DNA of 30,838 bases from Gammaproteobacteria bacterium (GCA_013153955.1 JAADDM010000295.1:1-30838), one strand, 5' to 3'. Counted from the stretch's first letter, positions 15,435 to 23,761 are shown. Numbers and translations are program-made. The notes: a model not told the origin generated them from the letters alone.

Positions 15435-16160
15435 TCATTTTGGCGCCGCCAAGTTTTCGATCACTCGACCAGCCAACATCAGGCCGAAAATACCCGGCAT
15501 ATAGCTTGCCGTACCATTAACGACCCTTCCGCGAGCCCCCTCAATCTCCTCCATTGGCCCAGGCGCTTTAGGCAACTCCGTTGAAAATACCGTCAAGACC
15601 CCTTTGGTAATTCGGGCTTTTTTGAGGCGTTGGCGCATGTTACGAGCTAACGCACAACCATGTGTTTTAGAGATGTCGGCTAATACAATTTTAGAAGGGT
15701 CAACGCGGCGTCCAGCCCCCATGCTTGATACGATTGGAATCCCTTTTTGCACGGCACTGATCACTAAATTAGCCTTACAATTTAGGCTATCAATCGCATC
15801 GATAACATAATCATAAGGGGTATTCAGGAGCGCATCCATATCTTCAGGACGAACAAAGTCATAGGACACATTCACTTCACACTCAGGATTTATATCCCTA
15901 ATTCGCGCCGCCATAGCATCCACCTTAAACAACCCGACTGTAGAATTTAAGGCGATAATCTGCCGATTAATATTCGATTCTGACACAGTGTCATGGTCAA
16001 CTAATGTGATTTTACCCACACCAGCTCTGGCCAATGCTTCAGCTACAAAGCCGCCGACCCCGCCGACCCCTGCAATTAAAACGTGAGCAGCCTGTAACTG
16101 TTTTAGGCCCTGTTCTTCAAAGACTAGAATGCTACGTTCAAAAAGGGGGGTATTTAACAT
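15435..16160 (-). CDS. tcdA: tRNA threonylcarbamoyladenosine dehydratase TcdA
   Basis: TcdA is an E1-like ATP-dependent enzyme that dehydrates t6A37 of ANN-decoding tRNAs to the cyclic ct6A form. The 241 residues show the ThiF/MoeB fold: nucleotide loop HVLIAGVGGVGGFVAEALAR (26-45), VDHDTVSESNINRQ with the adenylation Arg (about 54-67), DAIDSLNCKANL (about 120-131), and the TcdA/CsdL segment ISKTHGCALARNMRQRLKK. MoeB-type C-terminal zinc CxxC pairs are absent, which fits TcdA rather than MoeB or ThiF. The start overlaps the end of the tatD-family gene by 7 bases, so the two are translationally coupled. Confidence 0.93.
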   Translation of the reverse strand: MLNTPLFERSILVFEEQGLKQLQAAHVLIAGVGGVGGFVAEALARAGVGKITLVDHDTVSESNINRQIIALNSTVGLFKVDAMAARIRDINPECEVNVSYDFVRPEDMDALLNTPYDYVIDAIDSLNCKANLVISAVQKGIPIVSSMGAGRRVDPSKIVLADISKTHGCALARNMRQRLKKARITKGVLTVFSTELPKAPGPMEEIEGARGRVVNGTASYMPGIFGLMLAGRVIENLAAPK

Positions 16161-17008
16161 GGTGATGCCTTCAAATTAAAAAGTTGCTGTGCATTTAGGG
16201 TGGTTTGTTGAATCACATGACTGACAGGTAGCTCTAACAACTGAGCCACCTTCTCTGCCACTCGGTAAATGTCACTTAACAGAGGATCAGATTGACTAGG
16301 CAAGGAGATATTAGGGTAGTCTGTTTCCAGCACTATCGTTTCCAGGCCAACCGCCTTGACCATCCTATGGTAACGTCGGGCATTTTGCCTCAAGACAACC
16401 CCATTCACCCCTATTTTAAAGCCTAGAGCAACATATTGCTGTGCAATTTGTACACTTGAGCCTAATCCATGTACAACACCAGTGACCGCATACTGCTTTA
16501 GCAGCGCTATCATTTCGTTATGGGCTTTAACAACATGTAATGAGACCGGTAATCCACCGGACTCAGCAAGTCTTAGCTGTGCTTCAAGTACCTCAATCTG
16601 CATGGATCTATGTTCAAGATACTTGTCACCAAAATCCAACCCAATCTCACCTAGAGCGGACACTTCGTTTGACTCAACCAACAGGGCTAACTGAGCAATC
16701 TCCTGTAAGCTCGTGGGCGTAACGAACCATGGATGAATGCCTAGTGCGCAAAAAACCTTGTTTGAGTGATTTGAATGGGCAAGTGTGGTTTGCCAGTTTG
16801 TTACAGAAGTAGACATTGCTAGGCACAGGTAACCAAGGTTAGGCTTGAGCAAGTCAGCACTCTGGTTAGAAGCCGATTGAATGAAGGTCGTAAATGGAGA
16901 GCAAGAAAACTCAGATGATAAACTTTGTTCAAAGCTTTGTTCAAGGCTTAATTCAAGATATTGAGGGGATTTAAAAGAATCTAAATGTAAATGGGTATCA
17001 ATTATCAC
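16154..17008 (-). CDS. TatD-family metal-dependent hydrolase
   Basis: This is a TatD-type TIM-barrel phosphohydrolase/deoxyribonuclease candidate of 284 residues. Metal ligands are in place: His6 and His8 (IDTHLHLD), Glu121 (ALGEIGLDF), His158 (VSLHVVKAH), His180 (GVVHGLG) and Asp230 (LETDYP). The start is GTG at 17008, since IIDTH is the normal N-terminus, but there is no good ribosome binding site. Residues 18-29 are a three-fold four-residue repeat (LELS-LEQS-FEQS) encoded by an imperfect 12-bp tandem repeat, an insertion not usual in the family. It begins 42 bases below the rplQ terminator and overlaps tcdA. Which TatD paralogue this is (TatD, YcfH or YjjV) cannot be settled here. Confidence 0.9.
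   Translation of the reverse strand: MIIDTHLHLDSFKSPQYLELSLEQSFEQSLSSEFSCSPFTTFIQSASNQSADLLKPNLGYLCLAMSTSVTNWQTTLAHSNHSNKVFCALGIHPWFVTPTSLQEIAQLALLVESNEVSALGEIGLDFGDKYLEHRSMQIEVLEAQLRLAESGGLPVSLHVVKAHNEMIALLKQYAVTGVVHGLGSSVQIAQQYVALGFKIGVNGVVLRQNARRYHRMVKAVGLETIVLETDYPNISLPSQSDPLLSDIYRVAEKVAQLLELPVSHVIQQTTLNAQQLFNLKASPC
16923..16958. repeat. 12-bp imperfect tandem repeat, three copies, inside the tatD-family gene
   Basis: Consecutive units CTTTGTTCAAAG, CTTTGTTCAAGG and CTTAATTCAAGA (plus strand) keep the frame and encode repeated (L/F)E(Q/L)S tetrapeptides. The first two differ at one base, suggesting recent duplication. Confidence 0.85.
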
Positions 17009-17050
17009 TGGTCAGACAATTTGAATAGTTTGAAGAGGAAATTTGGACAT

Positions 17051-17075
17051 AAAAAAACCGGCTAAAGCCGGCTTT
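17051..17075 (-). terminator. Terminator of the alpha operon after rplQ
   Basis: On the minus strand CCGGC-TTTA-GCCGG is followed by seven T residues, 15 bases past the rplQ stop. The 5-bp all-G/C stem and T tract make a good rho-independent terminator. tatD begins shortly after it. Confidence 0.88.
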
Positions 17076-17086
17076 CTTAGTGCTGA

Positions 17087-17473
17087 TTACTCAGCTGCTT
17101 CTGTAGAATCAGCGACCGGACGGTCAACTAATTCAACAATCGCCATTGGTGCGTTATCACCAGGACGGAAACCACATTTTAAAATGCGGATATATCCACC
17201 TGGGCGATCTTGGTAACGAGGACCAAGTTCACTGAATAACTTACCAACCATCGCTTTGTCGCCTAAACGCGCCATAGCTGTACGTCGGTTGTGTACGCTG
17301 TCTACTTTAGCTAGCGTAATTAAAGGTTCTGCAACTCCGCGAAGTTCCTTAGCCTTTGCAACCGTAGTACGAATGACTTCGTGATCAATAAGCGAAGCAG
17401 ACATGTTTTTAAACATTGCCTTACGGTGCGAACTGTTACGATTTAACTTACGACCTGTTTTACCATGACGCAT
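17087..17473 (-). CDS. rplQ: 50S ribosomal protein L17
   Basis: L17 binds 23S rRNA near the exit side of the large subunit. The 128 residues begin MRHGKTGRKLNRNSSHRKAM, the family signature, and include the conserved RRTAMARLGD and GGYIRILKCGFRPGDNAPMA segments. A short acidic tail (DSTEAAE) follows. It is last in the alpha operon, 15 bases after rpoA, and is closed by the terminator immediately downstream. Confidence 0.98.
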   Translation of the reverse strand: MRHGKTGRKLNRNSSHRKAMFKNMSASLIDHEVIRTTVAKAKELRGVAEPLITLAKVDSVHNRRTAMARLGDKAMVGKLFSELGPRYQDRPGGYIRILKCGFRPGDNAPMAIVELVDRPVADSTEAAE

Positions 17474-17488
17474 GATAGCTTCCTTATT

Positions 17489-18472
17489 TTATGCTGACTC
17501 TTTACTAACCAAACTTGCTGGCGGCCAGTTCTCTAATTTAGTACCAAGGCTCAAACCTCTTTGCGCAAGAACATCTTTGATCTCTTGCAGAGATTTTTTA
17601 CCTAGGTTAGGTGTTTTAAGCAAGTGAGGCTCTGCTCTCTGTACCAAATCACCAATATAGTAGATTTGCTCTGCTTTCAGGCAATTTGCCGAACGCACAG
17701 TCAATTCTAAATCATCAACAGGTTGTAAGAAGATTGGATCGAAATCGTTATCTTCTTCCTCTGGTGCGACAACTTCTTTATGCTTAAGATCAACAAAAGC
17801 ATTAAGTTGATAATGAAGAACCGTTGCTGCCTGTTTAATTGCATCTTCAGGATCTAAAGTACCATCAGTAACCACATCGATAATTAACTTATCTAGATCT
17901 GAACGTTGCTCAACACGTGCATTCTGAACTTCATAACTCACAGTATGAACCGGGCTGAAACTAGCGTCTAAACGTAGCACACCAATTTGAGCGTCATCTT
18001 CAGTTCTAACAGCTGGCTTGTAACCCATTCCTGACTGTACTTTAAGAGTCATATTCAACTCAGCACCTTCAGCGACATGTGCAATGACATGGTCAGGGTT
18101 AGCAATCTCAACATCGTGATTTAACGCGATGTCTGAAGCTCGAACGATCGCAGGACCTTTCTTGCTCAGTGTTAGTTCAGCACTGTCTGTCGCATTAAGC
18201 TTTACAGCGACTTCTTTTAGGTTTAAAAGAATCTCTAAAACGTCTTCTCTTACACCTTCAATAGAAGAATATTCGTGTAAAACACCTTCGATTTGGGCTT
18301 GTACAATAGCCCCACCAGGCATAGAAGATAATAAAATACGACGAAGAGCATTACCCAGTGTGTGGCCAAACCCGCGTTCAAGCGGCTCTAGCGTTACACG
18401 ACTGTGAAACTCATTCTTTCTTTTAATATCAACCAAACGTGGCGTTAACAACTGTTCTAGCATTTCGTGCAT
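17489..18472 (-). CDS. rpoA: DNA-directed RNA polymerase alpha subunit
   Basis: The alpha dimer scaffolds RNA polymerase assembly, and its C-terminal domain contacts UP elements and activators. I use ATG 18472 (MHEMLEQLLTPRLVDIK, 327 residues), 10 bases after GGAG. The frame opens earlier at a TTG (18493), but that would add seven residues including the ribosome binding site itself. The N-terminal domain has the dimerisation motif LERGFGHTLGNALRRILLSSMPG in two stretches (LERGFGHTLGNALRR, ILLSSMPG). After an acidic linker (EEEDNDFDP) the C-terminal domain has LTVRSANCLKAEQI, where the Arg corresponds to the DNA-contacting R265 of E. coli, and TPNLGKKSLQEIKDVL. It lies 24 bases after rpsD. Confidence 0.97.
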   Translation of the reverse strand: MHEMLEQLLTPRLVDIKRKNEFHSRVTLEPLERGFGHTLGNALRRILLSSMPGGAIVQAQIEGVLHEYSSIEGVREDVLEILLNLKEVAVKLNATDSAELTLSKKGPAIVRASDIALNHDVEIANPDHVIAHVAEGAELNMTLKVQSGMGYKPAVRTEDDAQIGVLRLDASFSPVHTVSYEVQNARVEQRSDLDKLIIDVVTDGTLDPEDAIKQAATVLHYQLNAFVDLKHKEVVAPEEEDNDFDPIFLQPVDDLELTVRSANCLKAEQIYYIGDLVQRAEPHLLKTPNLGKKSLQEIKDVLAQRGLSLGTKLENWPPASLVSKESA

Positions 18473-18496
18473 TAGAGGATATCTCCGTATCAAATT

Positions 18497-19117
18497 TTAC
18501 TTAGAGTAAAGTTCAACAATTAAGTTTTCTGAAATATCAGAAGAAAGATCTGTACGATCAGGAACATTCTTAAATGTACCTTCAAATGCAGTCTTATTAA
18601 CTTCAACCCAGCTAACAGTACCAGCTTGTGCATTTAATTCTAATGCAGTTGCAATACGTGTTTGACTACGTGATTTTTCTCTAATAGCTACCGTATCACC
18701 AGCACCCACTTCATATGAAGGGATGTTAACTGACTGACCGTTAACTAAAATTGACTTATGCGATACCAACTGACGTGCTTCTGCACGAGTTGATGCAAAG
18801 CCCATACGATATACAACGTTGTCTAGACGGCTTTCAAGGATCTGTAACAAGTTAACACCTGTTGAACCTTTACGACGATCTGCTTCTTTGTAATAAAGAC
18901 GGAACTTCTTTTCTAGTACGCCGTAAATACGACGAACTTTTTGTTTCTCACGAAGCTGCGTACCGTATTCAGTAACGCGCTTACGCCCTGCACCGTGTTG
19001 ACCAGGTAGTTGATCAATCTTACATTTTGAATCGATGCTACGCACACCACTCTTCAAAAATAGATCAGTACCTTCACGACGAGCAAGTTTACACTTTGGA
19101 CCAATATATCTAGCCAT
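18497..19117 (-). CDS. rpsD: 30S ribosomal protein S4
   Basis: S4 nucleates 30S assembly on the 5' domain of 16S rRNA and in E. coli represses the alpha operon by binding the rpsM leader. The 206 residues begin MARYIGPKCKLARREGTDL and contain the S4 RNA-binding domain at about 95-155 (LESRLDNVVYRMGFASTRAE, ARQLVSHKSILVNGQ). There is no zinc-binding Cys cluster at the N-terminus. It follows rpsK by 14 bases. Confidence 0.98.
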   Translation of the reverse strand: MARYIGPKCKLARREGTDLFLKSGVRSIDSKCKIDQLPGQHGAGRKRVTEYGTQLREKQKVRRIYGVLEKKFRLYYKEADRRKGSTGVNLLQILESRLDNVVYRMGFASTRAEARQLVSHKSILVNGQSVNIPSYEVGAGDTVAIREKSRSQTRIATALELNAQAGTVSWVEVNKTAFEGTFKNVPDRTDLSSDISENLIVELYSK

Positions 19118-19131
19118 GTTAACCTCTGATA

Positions 19132-19521
19132 TTAAACGCGACGTTTCTTAGGTGGACGGCAACCGTTGTGTGGAATAGGTGTAACATCTGCAATAGATGA
19201 AATCTTAAAACCAGCACTGTTTAAACCACGAACTGCAGAGTCACGTCCAGGACCAGGTCCCTTCACCATAACATCTAAGTTCTTAACACCGAAGTCGTGC
19301 GCCATCTGACCACATCTTTCAGCAGCCACCTGTGCAGCAAATGGCGTACTCTTACGTGAACCGCGGAAACCGCTCCCACCTGAAGTAGCCCAGCACAGTG
19401 TATTACCTTGACGGTCAGTGATAGTCACAATTGTATTATTAAAACTAGCGTGAACGTGTGCAATAGCATCCGTTACAACTTGTTTTGCTTTCTTTTTAAC
19501 ACGCGAATTTGCTTTAGCCAT
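19132..19521 (-). CDS. rpsK: 30S ribosomal protein S11
   Basis: S11 lies on the 30S platform next to the mRNA exit and the E site. The 129 residues carry the family hallmarks AHVHASFNNTIVTITDRQGN, ATSGGSGFRGSRKSTPFAAQ and the C-terminal DVTPIPHNGCRPPKKRRV. It is placed between rpsM (21 bases upstream) and rpsD, as in the canonical alpha operon. Confidence 0.98.
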   Translation of the reverse strand: MAKANSRVKKKAKQVVTDAIAHVHASFNNTIVTITDRQGNTLCWATSGGSGFRGSRKSTPFAAQVAAERCGQMAHDFGVKNLDVMVKGPGPGRDSAVRGLNSAGFKISSIADVTPIPHNGCRPPKKRRV

Positions 19522-19542
19522 TTCTTCTCTCGCAATTATGCA

Positions 19543-19899
19543 TTATCGCTTGATAGGTCTGATAGGACCTTTACGAGTACGTGCATTAGTTTTTGTACGT
19601 TGTCCGCGCAGAGGCAAACTACGACGATGGCGAATCCCACGGTAGCAACCCATGTCCATTAATCGCTTAATGTTCATAGATACTTCACGTCGAAGGTCAC
19701 CTTCAATCTTAAATTTTGTTACTTCTGAACGAAGTGCTTCTAACTGAGCTTCAGTTAGTTCTCGAACTTTCGTAGAAGGTTCTAAGTCAGCTGCAGCACA
19801 AATTGCTTTTGCTGTAGTTGAACCCACTCCGTAGATCGAAGTCAAACCGATAACAATATGCTTGTTAACGGGAATGTTTACGCCGGCAATACGTGCCAT
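19543..19899 (-). CDS. rpsM: 30S ribosomal protein S13
   Basis: S13 is a 30S head protein that contacts the P-site tRNA and the bridge to 50S. The 118 residues begin MARIAGVNIPVNKHIVIGLT and end with the basic RGQRTKTNARTRKGP tail that reaches the decoding region; GCYRGIRHRRSLPLRGQRT is intact. It opens the alpha operon, 86 bases after secY, and its leader contains a -10-like TATAAT and a two-part hairpin. Confidence 0.98.
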   Translation of the reverse strand: MARIAGVNIPVNKHIVIGLTSIYGVGSTTAKAICAAADLEPSTKVRELTEAQLEALRSEVTKFKIEGDLRREVSMNIKRLMDMGCYRGIRHRRSLPLRGQRTKTNARTRKGPIRPIKR

Positions 19900-19923
19900 A
19901 ATGCGCTCCCTTTAAATCCATCT

Positions 19924-19957
19924 ACTGAAAAACGAGCGATTATACTCGCCTTTCAGT
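19924..19957 (-). promoter_or_regulatory. Structured leader and possible promoter upstream of rpsM
   Basis: The inverted repeats ACTGAAA/TTTCAGT (outer) and CGAG/CTCG (inner) form one stem-loop of 34 bases, 24 bases before rpsM. The same stretch holds a consensus TATAAT at 19939-19944 on the minus strand with a weak -35 (TAGTAT at 17 bases). In E. coli this position carries the alpha promoter and the S4-binding leader. The assignment here is by position and structure only. Confidence 0.5.
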
Positions 19958-19985
19958 GTAAATACTAGAGCAATAACTAAATTAG

Positions 19986-21296
19986 TTATTTACTCTTGCG
20001 TTTTGATTTTCTCATCATGCCTTCATACTGGGTTGACTGCATCTGCGCTTGTACCGAAGTCATAAAGTCCATGACCACAATAACAATGATTAGCAGCGAT
20101 GTTCCGCCAAAGTAGAAAGGAACATTCCAGTAAAGAATTAAGAACTCAGGTAGTAAACAGACTGCTGTGATGTAGATCGCACCAGCTAATGTTAAACGTC
20201 CCATAATGCCATCAATATGACGAGCAGTTTGAGCGCCTGGTCTAATTCCTGGTAAGTAGGCACCAGATTTTCTTAAGTTATCTGCTGTTTCTTTAGGATT
20301 GAAAACAATCGCTGTATAGAAGAAGCAGAAGAATATAATCGCAATTGCATAAAGTAAAACATAAAGCGGCTGACCGGGTGACATCGTCGTAGCGATATCC
20401 TTCAACCAACCCATTCCCTCAGCAGTTCCAAACCAACCACCTAGGGTCGCAGGAAATAGAATAATACTGGAGGCAAATATAGGTGGGATTACACCCGCCA
20501 TGTTTAACTTTAATGGTAAATGAGACTCTTGACCACCGTACAGTTTACGACCACGCATCTTCTGTGCATAGTGCACAGGAATGCGACGCTGACCTCGTTC
20601 TACGAAGACAACAAATGCAATCACAGCAAACACCAGTGCAAGTAAAACAAACACTGTGATGGCGTGTAGAGCACCCGTACTAACCTGTTCAAATGTCCCC
20701 CCTAGAGCAGAGGGTAAGCCAGCGACAATCCCGGCAAAGATAATCAGTGATATACCGTTACCAATACCGCGCTCAGTGATCTGCTCACCAAGCCACATTA
20801 AGAAGATTGTGCCGCCCACTAGGGTAACAACCGCTGTCAATCGGAACATAAGACCGGGATCCATGACGACTGACATACCATTAATATTTTGAGATTCTAA
20901 AGCAATCGCGACACCCAACGCTTGGAAGGTTGCTAATACAACCGTACCGTAACGTGTGTATTGAGTGATTTTGCGACGTCCTTGCTCACCGTCTTTCTTG
21001 AGTTGCTCTAATGTAGGAGAGACAACCGTTAATAACTGCATAATGATAGAGGCAGAGATGTACGGCATGATTCCTAGCGCAAAGATAGACAGTCGCTCAA
21101 GTGCCCCACCCGAGAACATGTTAAACATGTCAAGGATAGTGCCCTTTTGCTGCTCGAACATCGCAGCTAAGGCAATCGGATCGATAGAAGGAACAGGTAT
21201 ATGTGTTCCCAATCTAAAGACAACAATCGCCCCAAGTACAAATAAAATCTTATTCTTTAAATCACTCATACCTGTTGCTGCGTTAGAACTATTCAT
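19986..21296 (-). CDS. secY: Protein translocase subunit SecY
   Basis: SecY forms the protein-conducting channel of the inner membrane with SecE and SecG. The 436 residues have ten predicted transmembrane helices, starting with ILFVLGAIVVFRLGTHIPVP. They include the signature GIMPYISASIIMQL, the cytoplasmic loop VERGQRRIPVHYAQKMRGRK and the SecA-contacting C5 loop LRKSGAYLPGIRPG. A basic tail (MMRKSKRKSK) ends the protein. It starts one base after the rplO stop, at the end of the spc-type gene group. rpmJ, usually next, is absent. Confidence 0.98.
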   Translation of the reverse strand: MNSSNAATGMSDLKNKILFVLGAIVVFRLGTHIPVPSIDPIALAAMFEQQKGTILDMFNMFSGGALERLSIFALGIMPYISASIIMQLLTVVSPTLEQLKKDGEQGRRKITQYTRYGTVVLATFQALGVAIALESQNINGMSVVMDPGLMFRLTAVVTLVGGTIFLMWLGEQITERGIGNGISLIIFAGIVAGLPSALGGTFEQVSTGALHAITVFVLLALVFAVIAFVVFVERGQRRIPVHYAQKMRGRKLYGGQESHLPLKLNMAGVIPPIFASSIILFPATLGGWFGTAEGMGWLKDIATTMSPGQPLYVLLYAIAIIFFCFFYTAIVFNPKETADNLRKSGAYLPGIRPGAQTARHIDGIMGRLTLAGAIYITAVCLLPEFLILYWNVPFYFGGTSLLIIVIVVMDFMTSVQAQMQSTQYEGMMRKSKRKSK

Positions 21297-21297
21297 A

Positions 21298-21732
21298 TTA
21301 TGCTTCTACTGAACCGCCAGCTGCTTCAATTGCCGCTTTGGCACCTGCAGTAGCTTTAATTCCAGATAACTTAACTGCTTTAGTGATTTCACCAGAACAG
21401 ATAACCTTAACAACCTTGATTTTATCACCGATTAGATCGGCTGCTTTCAACGCTGCAATATCGATTACGTCTGCTTCAATCTTAACTAATGCATCTAGTC
21501 TAATTTCAGTAGCGTATGCTGCTTTTCTTGATCTGAAGCCAACCTTAGGAAGTCTTCTTTGAAGAGGCATCTGCCCACCTTCAAAACCAATACGAGGCAT
21601 TCCACCAGAACGAGACTTCTGACCTTTATGACCACGTCCACCCATTTTACCCCAGCCAGAACCCTGGCCGCGTCCAACGCGCTTACGTACAGAAGTTGAA
21701 CCTTCTGCTGGTTTTAGAGTATTTAGTTGCAT
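21298..21732 (-). CDS. rplO: 50S ribosomal protein L15
   Basis: L15 is a late-assembling protein with a long extended N-terminus that penetrates 23S rRNA. The 144 residues begin MQLNTLKPAEGSTSVRKRVG and contain the Gly/Arg-rich extension GRGHKGQKSRSGG and FEGGQMPLQRRLPKVGF. It is flanked by one-base gaps to rpmD and secY, indicating tight translational coupling. Confidence 0.97.
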   Translation of the reverse strand: MQLNTLKPAEGSTSVRKRVGRGQGSGWGKMGGRGHKGQKSRSGGMPRIGFEGGQMPLQRRLPKVGFRSRKAAYATEIRLDALVKIEADVIDIAALKAADLIGDKIKVVKVICSGEITKAVKLSGIKATAGAKAAIEAAGGSVEA

Positions 21733-21733
21733 G

Positions 21734-21922
21734 TTATGCTTCCTCTACCTTAAGCAAATAGCTAACTTTATTGATCATGCCACGGTTTTCCGGGGTATCA
21801 AGTACGCTAACTGTTTGGTGCATCTTTCTTAAACCAAGACCAGATACACATGCTCTATGATTTGGTAAGCGACCAATGGTGCTTTTAACCAATGTCACTG
21901 TGACATATTTTTTATCTGACAT
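21734..21922 (-). CDS. rpmD: 50S ribosomal protein L30
   Basis: L30 is a small 23S-binding protein. The 62 residues run from MSDKKYVTVTLVKSTIGR through LGLRKMHQTVSVLDTPENRG, the family signature. I use ATG 21922 because AGGTGAG lies 4 bases before it. The GTG at 21931 would place this Shine-Dalgarno inside the start and overlap the rpsE stop. L30 is a short-type bacterial member without extensions. Confidence 0.95.
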   Translation of the reverse strand: MSDKKYVTVTLVKSTIGRLPNHRACVSGLGLRKMHQTVSVLDTPENRGMINKVSYLLKVEEA

Positions 21923-21923
21923 A

Positions 21924-22427
21924 TTACTCACCTAAAATTTGATCAACAGTCTTGCCGCGTTTAGCTGCAATATGCTCAGGACTAGAAAGACTAGTTAGGG
22001 CATTTACTGTAGAACGAACAACGTTCACAGGACGCGTTGTTCCGATACACTTAGATAATACGTTCTTAACACCGGCAGCTTCTAACACTGCACGCATAGC
22101 ACCACCAGCAATAACACCAGTACCTTCAGACGCAGGCAGCATAACAATGTTTACTGCACCTTGCTTGAAGTTAATTGGGTATTGGATAGTCCCGTCATTA
22201 AGATGAATATCTCTCATATTGCGACGTGCTTTTTCCATAGCCTTTTTAATCGCTACTGGAACTTCGCTAGCTTTACCGCTACCGTAACCGACACGACCAT
22301 CACCATCACCAACAACTGCTAGTGCTGAGAAACCGAATACACGTCCACCTTTTACTACTTTAGCAACACGACGAACGTTTACTAACTTTTCAATCATTCC
22401 GTCGTCTTGTAATTCACGTGAAGACAT
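21924..22427 (-). CDS. rpsE: 30S ribosomal protein S5
   Basis: S5 takes part in decoding fidelity and mRNA helicase action at the entry channel. The 167 residues include the S5 domain start (DGMIEKLVNVRRVAKVVKGG), GDGDGRVGYGSGKASEVPVA and GTGVIAGGAMRAVLEAAGV, then TRPVNVVRSTVNAL. Its stop is one base before the L30 start, and it lies 14 bases after rplR. Confidence 0.98.
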   Translation of the reverse strand: MSSRELQDDGMIEKLVNVRRVAKVVKGGRVFGFSALAVVGDGDGRVGYGSGKASEVPVAIKKAMEKARRNMRDIHLNDGTIQYPINFKQGAVNIVMLPASEGTGVIAGGAMRAVLEAAGVKNVLSKCIGTTRPVNVVRSTVNALTSLSSPEHIAAKRGKTVDQILGE

Positions 22428-22441
22428 ATTTTATCCTTCCT

Positions 22442-22798
22442 TTAAAATTCAAGACCGTTTTCACGGGCTGAGTCTGCTAATTGCTGGATACGTCCGTGAT
22501 ATTTAAATCCTGAACGGTCAAATGCAACAGCAGTGATGCCAGCAGCTTTTGCTTTTTCAGCAATAGACTTACCAACAGCTGTAGCAGCATCTTTGTTACC
22601 AGTGTTGCTGATTTCTTTTTTCACGTCAGCTTGAACAGTAGAACTTGCAGCAATCACTTCAGCACCATCTGCTGAGATAACCTGAGCATAAATATGCTGA
22701 GATGTACGGTGAACGCACAATCTAGGCATTTTTAGCTCGCTGATTTTTGCGCGAGTTTTCTTTGCTCTACGAAGACGGGCTGTTTTCTTATTTTTCAT
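22442..22798 (-). CDS. rplR: 50S ribosomal protein L18
   Basis: L18 binds 5S rRNA together with L5 and carries it into the central protuberance. The 118 residues have the basic N-terminus (MKNKKTARLRRAKKTRAKI), CVHRTSQHIYAQVI and the C-terminal FDRSGFKYHGRIQQLADSAR motif. It is placed between rplF (11 bases) and rpsE, as expected. Confidence 0.97.
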   Translation of the reverse strand: MKNKKTARLRRAKKTRAKISELKMPRLCVHRTSQHIYAQVISADGAEVIAASSTVQADVKKEISNTGNKDAATAVGKSIAEKAKAAGITAVAFDRSGFKYHGRIQQLADSARENGLEF

Positions 22799-22809
22799 AT
22801 CTTCAGACC

Positions 22810-23343
22810 TTATTTCTTCTTAGCTTCTTTACGTAAAATACGCTCATCAGCATACTTAACACCCTTACCTTTATACGGCTCAGGTGGACGGTATGCACGA
22901 ATCTCTGCAGCAACTTGTCCAACAACTTGCTTATCAGCGCCTTTTACAACGATTTCAGTTTGAGATGGAGTCTCAACTGTAATACCAGCAGGAAGCGCGT
23001 GATTTACAGGGTGAGAGAAACCGAGTGTCAAGTTAAGTACCTGACCCTGTGCTTTCGCACGGTAACCAACACCGACTAACTGAAGCTTCTTTTCAAAACC
23101 TTCCGTTACGCCGACAACCATACCATTGATGATTGAACGTGCAGTACCTGCTTGAGCCCAACCATTTGCAGCACCTTCAACAGGCGAACAAATAACTTGA
23201 CCATCTTCAGTTTTGAATTCTACAGCAGCGTTAAATGACTTAGTCAATGACGCTTTAGAACCCTTAACGGTTACTTCAGAACCGTTAAATGAGATTTCAA
23301 CGCCAGCAGGAATTTTTACTGGAGCTTTAGCAATTCTAGACAT
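22810..23343 (-). CDS. rplF: 50S ribosomal protein L6
   Basis: L6 lies by the sarcin-ricin loop and the factor-binding site. The 177 residues show two tandem L6 folds (about 10-82 and 90-165), the sequences GTARSIINGMVVGVTEGFEK and VGVGYRAKAQG, and the signature PEPYKGKGVKYADERI near the C-terminus. It is 10 bases after rpsH. Confidence 0.98.
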   Translation of the reverse strand: MSRIAKAPVKIPAGVEISFNGSEVTVKGSKASLTKSFNAAVEFKTEDGQVICSPVEGAANGWAQAGTARSIINGMVVGVTEGFEKKLQLVGVGYRAKAQGQVLNLTLGFSHPVNHALPAGITVETPSQTEIVVKGADKQVVGQVAAEIRAYRPPEPYKGKGVKYADERILRKEAKKK

Positions 23344-23353
23344 AATAGACTCC

Positions 23354-23749
23354 TTATGCTACGTAGCAAATAACTTCACCACCGATACCCGCTTGGCGCG
23401 CATCACGGTCAGTCATAATACCTTTAGACGTTGAAATTACAGCGATCCCAAGACCGCCAATTACATTAGGTAACTCGTCTTTGTTTTTATAAACACGTAA
23501 ACCTGGACGGCTCACACGCTTAATCATATCAATAACAGGTTTCCCATCAAAATACTTAAGGTCGACTGATAATTCAGACTTCCCTTCATCTTCTTTGATG
23601 CTGAATGTAGAAATATAACCTTCATCAGTCAAAACTTTAGCAACTGCTGCTTTTAGTTTTGAAGAAGGCATACTTACAGTCGAATGACCGGCCATTTGGC
23701 CGTTTCGAATGCGTGTCAACATATCAGCAACTGGATCAGACATACTCAT
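23354..23749 (-). CDS. rpsH: 30S ribosomal protein S8
   Basis: S8 binds the central domain of 16S rRNA and in E. coli also represses the spc operon by binding mRNA near rplE. The 131 residues include DPVADMLTRIRNGQMAGH and the C-terminal signature GIAVISTSKGIMTDRDARQ. The ATG at 23749 has AAGGAT about 8 bases upstream; a second ATG two codons in is also possible. Confidence 0.97.
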   Translation of the reverse strand: MSMSDPVADMLTRIRNGQMAGHSTVSMPSSKLKAAVAKVLTDEGYISTFSIKEDEGKSELSVDLKYFDGKPVIDMIKRVSRPGLRVYKNKDELPNVIGGLGIAVISTSKGIMTDRDARQAGIGGEVICYVA

Positions 23750-23761
23750 AGATATTTATCC

